Assembly: GCF_902859805.1 (NCBI RefSeq)
Contig: NZ_CADIKC010000001.1
Span: 1,860,001-1,924,000 of the forward strand
DNA length: 64,000 nucleotides
From: Paraburkholderia sediminicola
GTDB taxonomy: Bacteria; Pseudomonadota; Gammaproteobacteria; Burkholderiales; Burkholderiaceae
Reading direction: 5' to 3'
Position 1 is the stretch's first letter, and each line of letters begins with the position of its first letter. The translations under genes were made by a program, and so were the position numbers. This document shows, in pieces, positions 1-9,700 of this stretch. The notes beneath the pieces were generated by a model. That model had not been told where the DNA came from and searched no databases. It saw only the letters and a program-made list of their open reading frames with translations.

Positions 1-408
1 GCCCCAGTGGATGTCGCGCGTGCCCGACATGGCGGAGAGCGCCATCTTCCCGAGGAAGGCAACACATTGCGGCGCATAGCGTTCAATCTTCTGCTCGAAT
101 TCCGTCGCCGCCGCTTTGAATTCCCCGGGAGATAGTTCGTCCGCTCGCGCGGTTGGACGCGAGACCACGGTTGTCAGGCCACAACCATGCTGCAGGAATG
201 TGTGATCGTCGTCAGGAGAAATCTGTTCTGGAGTGAAGCCCGCCAGATGAACGACGCGCCAGAACCGATTGCCTCTGCCGGCAAAATGGCGGCCGGTCGA
301 TGCTGCAAGGACGCCTGGATTGATTCCGCAAAACACCACCGACAAACCGGGTTCAAGAATGTCAGGAAGACTTTGAAGTGGATCGGAGTGAGTCACGGAC
401 GGCGTCAT
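1..408 (-). CDS. mug: G/U mismatch-specific DNA glycosylase, 5' part (cut by window edge)
   Basis: Read on the minus strand from an ATG at 408, 136 codons stay open to the left edge, so only the N-terminal part is present. The translation carries GINPG (residues 28-32), the catalytic-loop motif of the Mug/TDG branch of uracil-DNA glycosylases, then NRFW (47-50), a typical motif of the same branch, and a GC-L-T-VVSRPTARA segment matching the Mug core. Mug removes uracil or ethenocytosine opposite G in double-stranded DNA and acts in the cytoplasm. The gene is divergent from the YCII/ECF pair, with 282 bases between the starts. Family identification is by motif recall; the C-terminus cannot be checked. 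Confidence 0.85.
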   Translation of the reverse strand, partial: MTPSVTHSDPLQSLPDILEPGLSVVFCGINPGVLAASTGRHFAGRGNRFWRVVHLAGFTPEQISPDDDHTFLQHGCGLTTVVSRPTARADELSPGEFKAAATEFEQKIERYAPQCVAFLGKMALSAMSGTRDIHWG

Positions 409-533
409 CCTTCATTGCGTGGAAGCTTCCACGAGAGCAGCAGTTTGGGCCACACCGTGACGGCGGACAAGCTACAAGAGGGTCGATTTGAGGCCAAACG
501 CGGGCCCCTGGGTTAGACGTCGGGTGCACGGAC

Positions 534-560
534 TTGAGCTGGGATGGGTAGCGCTATACT
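534..560 (+). promoter_or_regulatory. Possible promoter for the YCII/ECF operon
   Basis: TATACT at 555-560 resembles a -10 element. TTGAGC at 534-539 lies 15 bases upstream, a short spacer, and no better -35 is visible. It would start transcription about 120 bases before the ATG at 691. No other signal was recognised in the 409-690 interval between mug and this operon. Confidence 0.3.
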
Positions 561-690
561 TTGCCGACGTCCGCCAGCACGTGCCATTCTGAATTTTTCT
601 CCATCACCTGTCCGTTAGCATGCCGCCCGAGCGTCATTGTCATGGCGGCCCGATATGTTCACCCGCCTTAACCCCATGACGGAGGCTCAT

Positions 691-1062
691 ATGCAATACC
701 TATTGATGATCTACTCGGAAGAAAACGGCTGGAACAAGATGACCGACAGCGAGCGGCAGCAAGGCGTCGCCGCGTATCACGCGTACACCGAGTCGCTGAA
801 GAAAGCGGAGGTGCTGGTGGGCGCCAACCGGCTGCAGAACACGAACTCGGCCACCACGGTGCGGCTCGTCGACGGCAAGCCGCAGGTGCTCGACGGACCG
901 TATTCCGATTCGAAAGAGCAGCTCGCCGGCTACTACCTGATCGACGTGCCCAACCTGGACGCGGCGATCGCGTGGGCGTCGCGTTGTCCCGGCGCGGCGC
1001 ACGGCCTCATGGAAGTGCGGCCGGTCTGGACTGCCCCCTACGACGCACCATCTGCTGTATGA
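691..1062 (+). CDS. YCII-related (DGPF-type) protein coupled to an ECF sigma factor
   Basis: A 123-residue protein. The start at 691 is chosen because GGAGG lies just upstream (681-685) and the family begins with M-(K/Q)-Y-L-(L/M)-(L/M)-I-Y, as here (MQYLLMIYSE). An upstream in-frame ATG at 637 lacks such a site. It carries the DGPY-(S)-D-(S)-KEQLAGYY block typical of DGPF/YCII domains, a ferredoxin-like fold of unknown biochemical role. The stop overlaps the next start in an ATGA junction, so the two proteins are probably made together. DGPF proteins are the usual genomic partners of ECF42 sigma factors; they are suspected to act with or be controlled by them, but no mechanism is established here. 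Confidence 0.85.
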   Translation: MQYLLMIYSEENGWNKMTDSERQQGVAAYHAYTESLKKAEVLVGANRLQNTNSATTVRLVDGKPQVLDGPYSDSKEQLAGYYLIDVPNLDAAIAWASRCPGAAHGLMEVRPVWTAPYDAPSAV

Positions 1063-2330
1063 GTCCGCGCGGCGGCGGCCGTGAAGCTGACGGCGCCGCG
1101 CGTTCGATTGCCGAGGCCGTCGCCCGCCGTAGTTACGGCAAGCTCGTCGCGCTGCTGGCGATGCGCACGCGTGACGTCGCCGCCGCCGAGGACGCGCTCG
1201 CCGACGCGTTTGCGGCCGCGCTCGCGGACTGGCCCGAGCGCGGCTGCCCCGCGAATCCCGAAGCGTGGCTGATGACGGTTGCGCGCCGCCGGGCAATCGA
1301 TGGCGCACGCCATCGGCATGTCGGCGACGAAGTGGTGAACCAGCTCACAATTCTCGCCGACGAAATCGACGAACATGAAGCAGGCGTGTTGCCCGACCGG
1401 CGGCTTGCGCTGCTGTTCGCGTGCACGCACCCTGCGCTCGAGGCCGCGATTCGCACGCCGCTAATGCTGCAGGTGGTGCTGGGGCTCGAAGCGAAGACGA
1501 TTGCGTCTGCGTTCCTGATGTCGCCCGCCGCGATGAGCAAGCGCCTCGCGCGAGCGAAGAACAAGATTCGCGAAGCGGGCATTCCGTTCAGCGTGCCCGA
1601 GCGCGAGGAGTTGCCCGGCCGGCTTGCTGCCGTGCTGGAAGCGGTCTATGCGGCGTACGCGGAAGGGTGGACCGATCCGGTTGGCGGCGACACCGAGCGG
1701 CGCGATCTCGTCGGCGAGGCGCTGTTTCTTGCACAACTGCTCATTGAGCTGCTGCCCGAGGAGCCAGAGGCGCTGGGTCTGCTCGCGCTCATGCTGTATG
1801 CGCAGGCGCGGCGCGATGCGCGACGCGATGCAGCCGGCGACTACGTGCCGCTGTCGGCGCAGGATCCGGCGACATGGAACACGCCGATGATCGACGCAGC
1901 CAACGCACTGCTGCGACGCGCGAGTACCTTCAACGCAATCGGACGCTTTCAGCTCGAAGCCGCGCTGCAGTCGGCGCACATTTACCGCTGTCAGACGCAT
2001 CGGCCGAACTGGGGCGAGATCGTGCAACTCTACGATGCGCTGCTCGCGATTGCGGGGTCGCCCGTAGTTGCGGTGAACCGTGCGCTCGCGCTGGCGGAAC
2101 GGGACGGCCCGCAGGCGGCGCTCGACGCGCTCGCACCGTATGCGGACGATCCACGATTGGCTGACTATCAGCCGTACTGGGCCGCGCGCGCCGATCTGCT
2201 CGCGCGCGTTGGCGCGACGGCCGAAGCGCTCGGCGCGTACGATCTCGCGATCGGACTCGAGCGCGATCCGGCCGTGCGCCGGTTCCTGCAGCGCAGGCGT
2301 ACCGAGCTGTCATCGACGAGAAGTGAGTGA
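1059..2330 (+). CDS. ECF42-type RNA polymerase sigma factor with C-terminal TPR-like extension
   Basis: A 423-residue protein if it starts at the ATG at 1059, which overlaps the preceding TGA by four bases; an open extension reaches 972 but lacks a reason to be used. The N-terminal part shows sigma region 2 (the ED-LADAFAAAL-WP--G-P-NP-AWL stretch) and region 4 with a helix-turn-helix (KTIASAFLMSPAAMSKRLARAK). The long C-terminal half (DUF6596-like: WNTPMIDAANALLRRA, IGRFQLEAALQSAH, AVNRALALAE) is the TPR-like extension specific to the ECF42 group, which replaces an anti-sigma partner in known cases. No anti-sigma gene is adjacent, which fits. Target genes are not identifiable from the window. 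Confidence 0.88.
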   Translation: MSPRGGGREADGAARSIAEAVARRSYGKLVALLAMRTRDVAAAEDALADAFAAALADWPERGCPANPEAWLMTVARRRAIDGARHRHVGDEVVNQLTILADEIDEHEAGVLPDRRLALLFACTHPALEAAIRTPLMLQVVLGLEAKTIASAFLMSPAAMSKRLARAKNKIREAGIPFSVPEREELPGRLAAVLEAVYAAYAEGWTDPVGGDTERRDLVGEALFLAQLLIELLPEEPEALGLLALMLYAQARRDARRDAAGDYVPLSAQDPATWNTPMIDAANALLRRASTFNAIGRFQLEAALQSAHIYRCQTHRPNWGEIVQLYDALLAIAGSPVVAVNRALALAERDGPQAALDALAPYADDPRLADYQPYWAARADLLARVGATAEALGAYDLAIGLERDPAVRRFLQRRRTELSSTRSE

Positions 2331-2650
2331 ACCATTCGGCAATGCGTCGTGCATCGGTAACAATCAAATGGTTAGTACACCGCCCAAAATCTACCAAGCC
2401 TGACTGACAGCGATCTGCAAGGCATCAGCTTGGGACGCAGTCGTCATGTTCAGTTGAAAAATCGCTTAACTCGCACCGCGCACCGCCGTTAACTCAGACG
2501 ATATCCCTGACCGATTCGACGCATCACGTTGCACGCTTCGCGACGCACGTGCTGAAATCGTCAGGGTTCGGACTCCAAGTTTGCCAGGGTTGGCAACACC
2601 GGGTTATGGACGCCTGTACTGCACGGCGTGCGATCGAAGAAACTTCCCTC
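2331..2650. other. Intergenic stretch of 320 bases
   Basis: It is less GC-rich than its surroundings and separates the sigma-factor stop from the start of the secreted propeller protein. An open frame extends back to 2549 but gives a non-signal N-terminus. I see no hairpin with a T-run or clear promoter here. Confidence 0.5.
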
Positions 2651-4636
2651 ATGGTTTTCAAAGGACTCTGTACCGCGTTCGTCGCGGTAGTGCTGAGCGC
2701 AGCGGCTGCGTCCGTTTGCGAAGCACAATACTCAACTGGGTGGATAGCCAACACACATGGCACGGCCACGACTCGAGTGGGCAATGTGGCCCGCTCGATG
2801 TGGGTGGCGCCGGAAGGGGTGATCTATACCGCGTCGATGTGGGACGAAGGTGAAGGTGGCATCGCGATCTATCAGAACGGACAGAACATCGGTTCGATCG
2901 GGGCGCACGCCGAATTTCAGGGAGGCGCGATCACCGGCAACTCGACCTCGCTGTTCGCTGCGCTGCAGTTCAACGCTACGTATGGAAGCGGCAAGGTTGG
3001 CCGATACGACCGGACAAGCCGCGCGCGCGACCTGCTTATCACGGTCAGCGCGACGACCACCGAACGTCTCGCGGATGTCGTCACCGGACTCGCCACGTCC
3101 GGATCGCTGCTCTACGCGAGCGATTTTCCAGGCAACCGCGTGCGCGTGTTCACGACCTCCGGTGTCTGGCTGCGCGATATCAGCGTGGCCGGGCCGGGCG
3201 CACTCGCGGTGGACGCGGGCGGCAATATCTGGGTCGCGCAACACACCATGGGCGCTGTGATCCAGTTCAGCCCGACCGGCGAGCAGCGCAACGCCATCCA
3301 GTTGCCGGCCAAAGCGCAACCCTCTTCGCTGTATTTTGACTCGTCCACCGGGCAGTTATGGATCGGTGACGAGGGCCCGGATATGAACATCAAGATCTAT
3401 GACGTGTCCGGCGCACCTTATGGTGTGGGCGCGTTCGGTGTTCAAGGCGGCTTCCTCAATACGGTCACCGGCATTAAGGGGCAGGTGGGCGACAGGCGCT
3501 TTACGCGCGTCACCGGCATCGGCAGGGATTCCGCGCGCAACCTTTATGTCCTGAACAACCCTTGGGGCGGCTCATGGGACTTGGGCCGCAACGGCGGCAC
3601 CGACATCCACGCGTACGACGGAGCCGGGGTCCTGCGCTGGCAGCTCCAGTCGGTGAACTTTGAGGGCAACGCGGCACCGGACCCCGCCACCGACGGCGCG
3701 ATCTTCTACGGCGGAATGAACATCTATTCGGGCACCGTGGGCGGCACCTTCATTGCCAACACAATCGATCCGATTACCTATCCGTCCGATCCGCGGATCA
3801 ATCTCGCCGATCACGAACGCGGCGAACAGTTCGCTCAGGTCGCCAGCGTGGGCGGCCACCGGATACTCGTCGCTGCGAGCCAGAATCCCGATACCTTCTA
3901 CTTTTTCCACTTCAGCCCGGGGAGCGGATACATTGCGATTCCGGATAGCACGTTGCCGGGAACGTCCTTCGGAACGATGGCGAAAGTTCGCAATGGTTTT
4001 TGCCTCGACAGCAAGGGCGGTATCTGGGCGGGTCTCGACAAAACCAACGTCATTTCTCACTATCCGCTAACCGGTTTCGATGCGAGCGGCAAACCGGTCT
4101 GGGGCGCCGCGGTGACGATGCCGATCCCTCGCACAATCACGCAACTGACGCGGATCATCTATCTGGCTGACAGCGACACGATGATTCTCACGCAAGGGCC
4201 AAGCGGCAGTACGGACTGGACCGCGGTCGGATCGCGCGCCGAGGTCTATCACGGCTGGCTGGCCGGCAACAGGAGCACGCCGAACCCCGTGATCAATATC
4301 ACTGGCGCGAATGCGAAATCCATTGCGGCCACCGGCAATTATCTGTTTGTGGGCTACGTGCATACCGTGCCGAATATCGATGCCTTCAACCTCACGACGG
4401 GACAGCTCGACATCACGTTCACCAATAGCAACCCAAACAAAGTCGACGTCGGCAACGATGTGGACTCGATGTACGGACTTCGGGCCTATCGGCGTTCGAC
4501 CGGCGAATATGAGGTGACGAAAGACAACTACAACGACTCGAGCATTGTGGTGTATCGCTGGACACCGCCTGCATCGACCGCGACCGGCGTGAGTGCGGCG
4601 AAGACGACGGTGGTGTCGCCGTTCAGTGTGAATTGA
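2651..4636 (+). CDS. Secreted NHL/SMP-30-like beta-propeller protein of unknown function
   Basis: A 661-residue protein from the ATG at 2651; that start gives a clean signal peptide (MVFKGLCTAFVAVVLSAAAA, cleavage probably near VCEA), whereas the longer frame to 2549 buries it. The mature part has repeated blades with V-GLA-SGSLLYASDF-GNRVRVF, GALAVDAGGNIWVAQ and GIGRDSARNLYVLN, the pattern of NHL-repeat propellers. No catalytic motif or membrane anchor is evident, and the tail is Thr/Ser/Ala-rich. Likely periplasmic or extracellular. It follows the ECF sigma gene in the same direction, but 320 bases away, so co-regulation is not shown. Function is not recognised. Confidence 0.8.
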   Translation: MVFKGLCTAFVAVVLSAAAASVCEAQYSTGWIANTHGTATTRVGNVARSMWVAPEGVIYTASMWDEGEGGIAIYQNGQNIGSIGAHAEFQGGAITGNSTSLFAALQFNATYGSGKVGRYDRTSRARDLLITVSATTTERLADVVTGLATSGSLLYASDFPGNRVRVFTTSGVWLRDISVAGPGALAVDAGGNIWVAQHTMGAVIQFSPTGEQRNAIQLPAKAQPSSLYFDSSTGQLWIGDEGPDMNIKIYDVSGAPYGVGAFGVQGGFLNTVTGIKGQVGDRRFTRVTGIGRDSARNLYVLNNPWGGSWDLGRNGGTDIHAYDGAGVLRWQLQSVNFEGNAAPDPATDGAIFYGGMNIYSGTVGGTFIANTIDPITYPSDPRINLADHERGEQFAQVASVGGHRILVAASQNPDTFYFFHFSPGSGYIAIPDSTLPGTSFGTMAKVRNGFCLDSKGGIWAGLDKTNVISHYPLTGFDASGKPVWGAAVTMPIPRTITQLTRIIYLADSDTMILTQGPSGSTDWTAVGSRAEVYHGWLAGNRSTPNPVINITGANAKSIAATGNYLFVGYVHTVPNIDAFNLTTGQLDITFTNSNPNKVDVGNDVDSMYGLRAYRRSTGEYEVTKDNYNDSSIVVYRWTPPASTATGVSAAKTTVVSPFSVN

Positions 4637-4643
4637 CGATGCG

Positions 4644-4676
4644 CCTGAGCCGCCGCAATTGGGGCGGTGGCTCAGG
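4644..4676. terminator. Hairpin between convergent genes, probable bidirectional terminator
   Basis: CCTGAGCC (4644-4651) pairs with GGCTCAGG (4669-4676), and the stem continues inward through one G-U pair and four GC pairs to about 13 pairs. It starts 8 bases after the propeller stop and lies between two genes that end towards each other. There is no T-run, so rho-independent termination is plausible rather than certain. Confidence 0.55.
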
Positions 4677-4716
4677 GTATCCGTTCACGACTGCGCAGAG
4701 TTCGGGCAAGCGCGAC

Positions 4717-5646
4717 TCACCCAACGCTGCCCGCAAACCTCTCAGCCAACCGCTCCCGCTCGAACGCCTCAACAACAAAATCGACAAACACCCGCGTTTT
4801 TGCCGGCAGCAGCGCTCGCGTCGCGTAATAGATCGAGATCGCCCCGGCGTCCGCGTACCAGCGTGGTAGCAATCGCACGAGTTTCCCCTGTTCAATCGAC
4901 GACAGCACGTCCGACACGGCCAGCAGCGTCACGCCCAATCCGAGAATCGCTGCTTCGCGCATTGCTCCCGGGTCGTTGACCATGATTGTCTCGGCAAGCT
5001 GTGCGGGCATCTCATCGCCCACCGCGTTACGCATGGTCCGATGACGCACGCGGCCCGTGCGGCTCGAGCGCATCACGATGCCGTCGAGGCGCGCAAGATC
5101 GCCCGGATCGGTGGGTGTTAAGCGGCCTGCCATGTAAGCCGGAGACGCGACCGCTACGAGATGCGCAGGCGCCAATGCGCGCGACACGACGCCCGGCGCG
5201 AGATCGAAGCCACCACCCAGCGCAGCATCGTATCCCTCTTCAATCAGGTCGACCGGCCGGTTCTCGAAGTGCCAATCCGGACGAATCTTTGGATAGCGCG
5301 CGAGGAACGCCGGCAGCAGCGGCATGACGTGCGTGATGCCGAACGTCGGCGCCATGCTGACCTTCAGCACGCCGGCCGGCTCGCTGCGATCGTTCGAGAC
5401 GGACGCGATTGCCGTCTGCAGCGCATCCAGATTGCCGCCGATTTCCACGAGAAAGTGCTCGCCTGCTTCGGTCAGCGTGAGCTTGCGTGTCGAGCGTTGG
5501 AAGAGCCGCACGCCGAGATTGCGTTCGAGCAGCGCAACGTTCCGGCTGACCGCGGCGGGCGTCAGCGCAAGACGCCGCGCGGCCGCGGAGAAGCTCCCCG
5601 TTTCGGCGCTGCGGACAAACGACTCGAGGTTGGCGAGGGTTTCCAT
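4717..5646 (-). CDS. LysR-family transcriptional regulator
   Basis: A 309-residue protein, the usual LysR length. The N-terminal winged helix-turn-helix is clear: LANLESFVRSAETGSFSAAA, AVSRNVALLERNLGVRLFQRSTRKLTLTEAG (roughly residues 4-60). The rest is the substrate-binding-type effector domain. It belongs to the CrgA/DsdC-like branch by overall look (VLKVSMAPTFG, LPAFLARYPKIRPDW, VDLIEEGYDAALGGG). It is divergent from the Rossmann-fold gene at 5814, with a LysR-type palindrome 20 bases upstream of its own start, so it probably regulates that gene and itself. The inducer is unknown. Confidence 0.93.
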   Translation of the reverse strand: METLANLESFVRSAETGSFSAAARRLALTPAAVSRNVALLERNLGVRLFQRSTRKLTLTEAGEHFLVEIGGNLDALQTAIASVSNDRSEPAGVLKVSMAPTFGITHVMPLLPAFLARYPKIRPDWHFENRPVDLIEEGYDAALGGGFDLAPGVVSRALAPAHLVAVASPAYMAGRLTPTDPGDLARLDGIVMRSSRTGRVRHRTMRNAVGDEMPAQLAETIMVNDPGAMREAAILGLGVTLLAVSDVLSSIEQGKLVRLLPRWYADAGAISIYYATRALLPAKTRVFVDFVVEAFERERLAERFAGSVG

Positions 5647-5666
5647 ACGGCGATCTTAAAGCATTA

Positions 5667-5683
5667 CTTGAAAATAATTCAAG
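5667..5683. promoter_or_regulatory. Putative LysR operator (perfect palindrome)
   Basis: CTTGAA-AATAA-TTCAAG is a perfect 6-base inverted repeat with a 5-base spacer and fits the T-N11-A rule of LysR sites. It lies in the shared intergenic region between the LysR start (5646) and the oxidoreductase start (5814), close to the LysR gene, as expected for the autoregulatory site. Confidence 0.6.
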
Positions 5684-5813
5684 CGATTACCAGCTAATCG
5701 TCGAGCAATAAAGGCGGCAAGATTCAGTCACCTAGCCCCGGGAGCGAATCTCAGAAGTCCTTCTCCTTGCCGGCTTACCACTTGATTTATCACTTTTCAC
5801 CAGGAGCATCGTT

Positions 5814-6416
5814 ATGAGCACCATCGGTATCATCGGAGCAGGCGCCATCGGATCCGCGTTCGCGAGAGCGCTGGCGGGTAAAGGCCTCAAGGCCGTCATT
5901 GCGAACAGCCGGGGCCCGGCCTCACTCGCCGAGCTCGCGCGCGAGCTTGGCCCCTCGATCACGCCGGGAACGCGCGAACAGGCGGCCGCGCAGGACATCG
6001 TTCTTGTCGCGGTCAACTGGACGAACCTGCCGACCGCCCTGGCCGGGCTGCCGGACTTCGGCGGACGCATCGTGATCGACGCGAACAATCCGATCGAGCC
6101 GCCACTGTTCAAACCGGCCGAATTGCATGGCCGGACGTCGAGCGGAATCTTCGCGGAACTCGTGCCGGGCGCACGCGTTGTGAAGGCGTTCAACCATCTT
6201 CCGGCACATCTCCTCTCGAAGGATCCGCAGGCTGAAGGCGGACGCCGCGTGTTGTTCCTCGCGGGAGACGATGCGCAGGCGAAGGCGGCAGTGAGCGGGT
6301 TGATCGAGCAGCTCGGTTTCTTCGGCATCGACCTGGGTTCGCTCGAAGCCGGGGGGCAGCTCGTTCAAATCCCGGGGGGCCCGCTGCCGGTGCACAATTT
6401 CGCCAAGTTTGGATAA
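5814..6416 (+). CDS. NADPH-dependent F420-reductase-like Rossmann oxidoreductase
   Basis: A 200-residue protein. The N-terminus is a dinucleotide-binding Rossmann motif (IGIIGAGAIGSAFARAL), followed by the signature of the NADP/F420-oxidoreductase coenzyme-binding family: VLVAVNW, IVIDANNPIEPP, and VVKAFNHLPA. It is too short for a C-terminal catalytic domain, which is normal for this stand-alone group; the substrate is unknown. An AGGAGCATCGTTATG context gives a good ribosome-binding site. A strong hairpin follows directly, so it is probably a single-gene transcript controlled by the divergent LysR. Confidence 0.85.
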   Translation: MSTIGIIGAGAIGSAFARALAGKGLKAVIANSRGPASLAELARELGPSITPGTREQAAAQDIVLVAVNWTNLPTALAGLPDFGGRIVIDANNPIEPPLFKPAELHGRTSSGIFAELVPGARVVKAFNHLPAHLLSKDPQAEGGRRVLFLAGDDAQAKAAVSGLIEQLGFFGIDLGSLEAGGQLVQIPGGPLPVHNFAKFG

Positions 6417-6422
6417 CCAGAC

Positions 6423-6446
6423 AAAGGCGCGGAATGCCGCGCCTTT
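6423..6446 (+). terminator. Terminator after the Rossmann-fold oxidoreductase
   Basis: AAAGGCGCGG (6423-6432) and CCGCGCCTTT (6437-6446) form a perfect 10-base-pair stem with an AATG loop, six bases after the stop codon. The T-tail is short (TTTC). Confidence 0.75.
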
Positions 6447-6731
6447 CATCTGACTTTAGGCGAATTCCTTTCGCTAGAATCGTGCTGCCGGCGCGGCACA
6501 AAAAGATGGCGCCGGCTTTTTCGAAGGCCTCCCAAAGGGTTGAGGCGAATATCTTGTTGCAGTCGTCAAGGTGTATCGTGGCAACGATGCTGTCAGTTGT
6601 AAGCATTGCTGAGCGCACAGATGTCGCCGTGTCCCGTGCATGTCATGCGTACCGGCGCAGATGAGCCAAAGGAACAGGGCGCGCGCCCTCTTGAGCCATG
6701 ACGGGCGAAGCTCGAACACCAGCCACAACAG
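6447..6731. other. Intergenic region before the giant sensor gene
   Basis: No recognisable gene. Open frames on both strands here give proteins without family features. It presumably contains the promoter of the 1814-residue sensor, but no convincing -35/-10 pair was found. Confidence 0.45.
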
Positions 6732-9700
6732 ATGGACGCCACACACGGATTCGACCCAGGTAGCAGCGTCCAGATTCTTTGGGAGGATGGCGAGCGCGTC
6801 TTCTGTCGGTGGCAACCACGAGACAGTAGCGATAGCGTGCTTGTCGCGCGCATCGCCGCCGAACATCCCTCGCCCGCCAGTCTCGCGCGCCTCGCCCATG
6901 AGTTCGCGCTGAGGGATCAACTCGGCAGCGCGTGGGCGGTGCGTCCCAAGGAACTGCTGCGGGCAGACGGCCGTACGATGCTAATGCTCGAAGATCCTGG
7001 CGGCGAGCCGCTCGAGCGGTTGGTCGGTGCGCCGATGGAGGCGGGCAGTGTTCTACGCCTTGCCGGGGGAATCGCGGTAGCGTTGGGCAAGCTCCATCAG
7101 CACGGCCTCGTCCACAAGGACCTCAAGCCGGCTCATATCCTGGTGAACTGCGCGGACGGTCAGGTGCGGCTGACCGGCTTCGGCATTGCCTCGCGGCTCC
7201 CACGCGAGCGGCAACCGCCCGAGCCGCCCGAAACCATCGCCGGGACGCTCGCCTACATGGCACCCGAGCAGACCGGACGGATGAATCGCTCGATCGATTC
7301 GCGCAGCGACCTCTACGCGTTCGGCGTCGCGCTCTACCAGATGCTCACCGGCACGCTGCCGTTCAGCGCTGCCGACCCGATGGAATGGGTGCACTGCCAC
7401 GTTGCCCGCACGCCGATGTCACCCAGCGCGCGGGTCACGATGGTTCCGTCCGGCGTCTCCGCCGTGGTCATGAAGCTGCTCGCGAAGACACCCGAGGAGC
7501 GCTACCAGACCGCGGCCGGCGTCGAGTGGGATTTGCGGCATTGCCTTGCCGAATGGGAGCAGCGGCATTGCGTCGACGCCTTCTGGCTGGGCGCGCACGA
7601 CACGCCCGACCGGCTGCTCATCCCCGAGAAGCTCTATGGACGGGAGCGCGAAGTTGGAGCGCTGGTGGCCGCTTTCCAGCGCGTCGTCAGCAGCGGCGCG
7701 CCGGAGCTGGTGCTGGTTTCCGGCTATTCCGGCATCGGTAAATCCGCGGTCGTCAATGAACTACACAAGGTGCTGGTCCCGTCGAGGGGGCTCTTTGCCT
7801 CTGGCAAGTTCGACCAGTACAAGCGCGACATACCTTATTCGACGCTGGTGCAAGCTTTCAGGGGGCTCGTGCGGCCCCTGCTAGGCAAACGCGAAGTAGA
7901 ACTGGCGATCTGGCGCGACGACTTGACGGAGGCACTCGGGTCTAACGCACGGCTCATGACGGATCTCATCCCCGAACTTAAGCTCATCATCGGAGATCCG
8001 CCGCCTGTTCCGGAACTCGAGCCGCATCATGCGCAACGTCGTTTTCAGCTTGTTTTCCGGCGCTTCATAGGCGTCTTTGCCCGGCCCGAGCATCCGCTGG
8101 CTCTGTTTCTCGACGATCTGCAATGGCTCGACGCCGCGACGCTCGATCTGTTGGAGGACCTGCTTACGCGGTCGGACCTGCGCCATTTGATGTTGATCGG
8201 CGCCTATCGCAGCAACGAGGTCGACGCCACACATCCGCTGATGCGTACGCTTCAGGCCGTCAGAAACGCGGGCGCGAAGTTCGATGAAGTCGCCCTGGCG
8301 CCGCTGGCCAGCGAGCACGTCGAGCAATTGATCGCTGAGGCGCTGCACGACGCACCGGAACACGCCGTACCGCTCGCGCAGCTCGTCCACGAGAGGACCG
8401 CCGGCAACCCGTTTTTCGTCATTCAGTTTCTACACGCGCTCGTCGACGAAGGCTTACTCGGCTTCGATCACGACGCGGCCCGCTGGCTCTGGGATCTGCC
8501 GAACATTCATGGCAAGGGCTATACGGACAACGTAGCGGATCTAATGGTTGCGAAGCTGGCCCGCTTGCCCGCCGAAACGCAGCAGGCGTTGCAGCAGTTT
8601 GCCTGCCTTGGCAACACTGCCACGATTGCGATGCTGTCGAACGTTCTTGAAAATTCGCGGCAGGAGATCCGGGCGTTGTTGCGACCGGCAGTGGAACAGG
8701 AGCTGATCGAGCAACTTGAGGAATCTTTCCGGTTTGCGCATGACCGGGTGCAGGAGGGCGCCTACTCGATGATCCCGGAGGCCGCGCTCGAGGAGGCCCA
8801 TCTGCGCATAGGGCGGCTGCTTGCGGCGCAGACGCTGCCCGAGAATCGGAAAGAAGCCATCTTCGAGATTGTCAATCAACTCAACCGTGGCGTAGCCCTT
8901 GTTGCGCTAAAGGACGAGCGGGAGCAACTGGCTGAGTTCAATCTGACTGCCGGACAGCGCGCGAAGGCCTCGTCAGCCTATGAATCGGCGCGCGCCTATC
9001 TGACCACAGGCGCTGAACTCCTCACGGACGACTGCTGGGCGCGCAGGCATGAACTGATCTTCGCGCTGGAGTTGAACCGGGCCGAATGCGAATTTTTGAC
9101 CGGGTGGTTACCGGTCGCGGAAAAACGGTTGAACGTGCTCTCACGCCGTGCCGCGACTGTGCCTGAGCGCGCCAATGTGGCGTGTTTGCGCATCGACCTG
9201 TACATGACGCTCGATCAGGCCAGCCGCGCCGTCGCGGTCGCACTCGACTATCTGAAACATCTGGGGATCGACTGGTCGCCGCATACCAGAGAAGAGAAAG
9301 CGCGCAAGGAATACGAGCGAGTCTGGTCCCAGCTTGGAAACCTTCCGATCGAAAGACTCATCGATCTGCCGCTGATGACCGACCCGGAATCGCTGGCGAC
9401 AATGGACGTCCTGGTCAAAGTCATGCCCGCGGCGTTGTTTACCGACGCTCATCTGTGGTCGCTGGTCGTCTCCACGGCAGTTAATCTGAGCCTCGAACGC
9501 GGCAATCGCGACGGATCTTCCTCCGCCTATGTCCGGCTCGGCATGATTGCCGGTGCGCGTTTTGGCCACTACAAGGTCGGATTTCAATTCGGGCAGCTTG
9601 GTTACGACCTCGTCGAACGGCGCGGGTTGATGCGCTTTCGCGCAAGAACCTACATGCACTTTGGCAATGTCATTTTGCCTATGGCCAGACATCTGCGAGG

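Noticed and set aside
187..516. 109-codon plus-strand frame
   Set aside because: Antisense to the mug fragment, whose GINPG and NRFW motifs are convincing.
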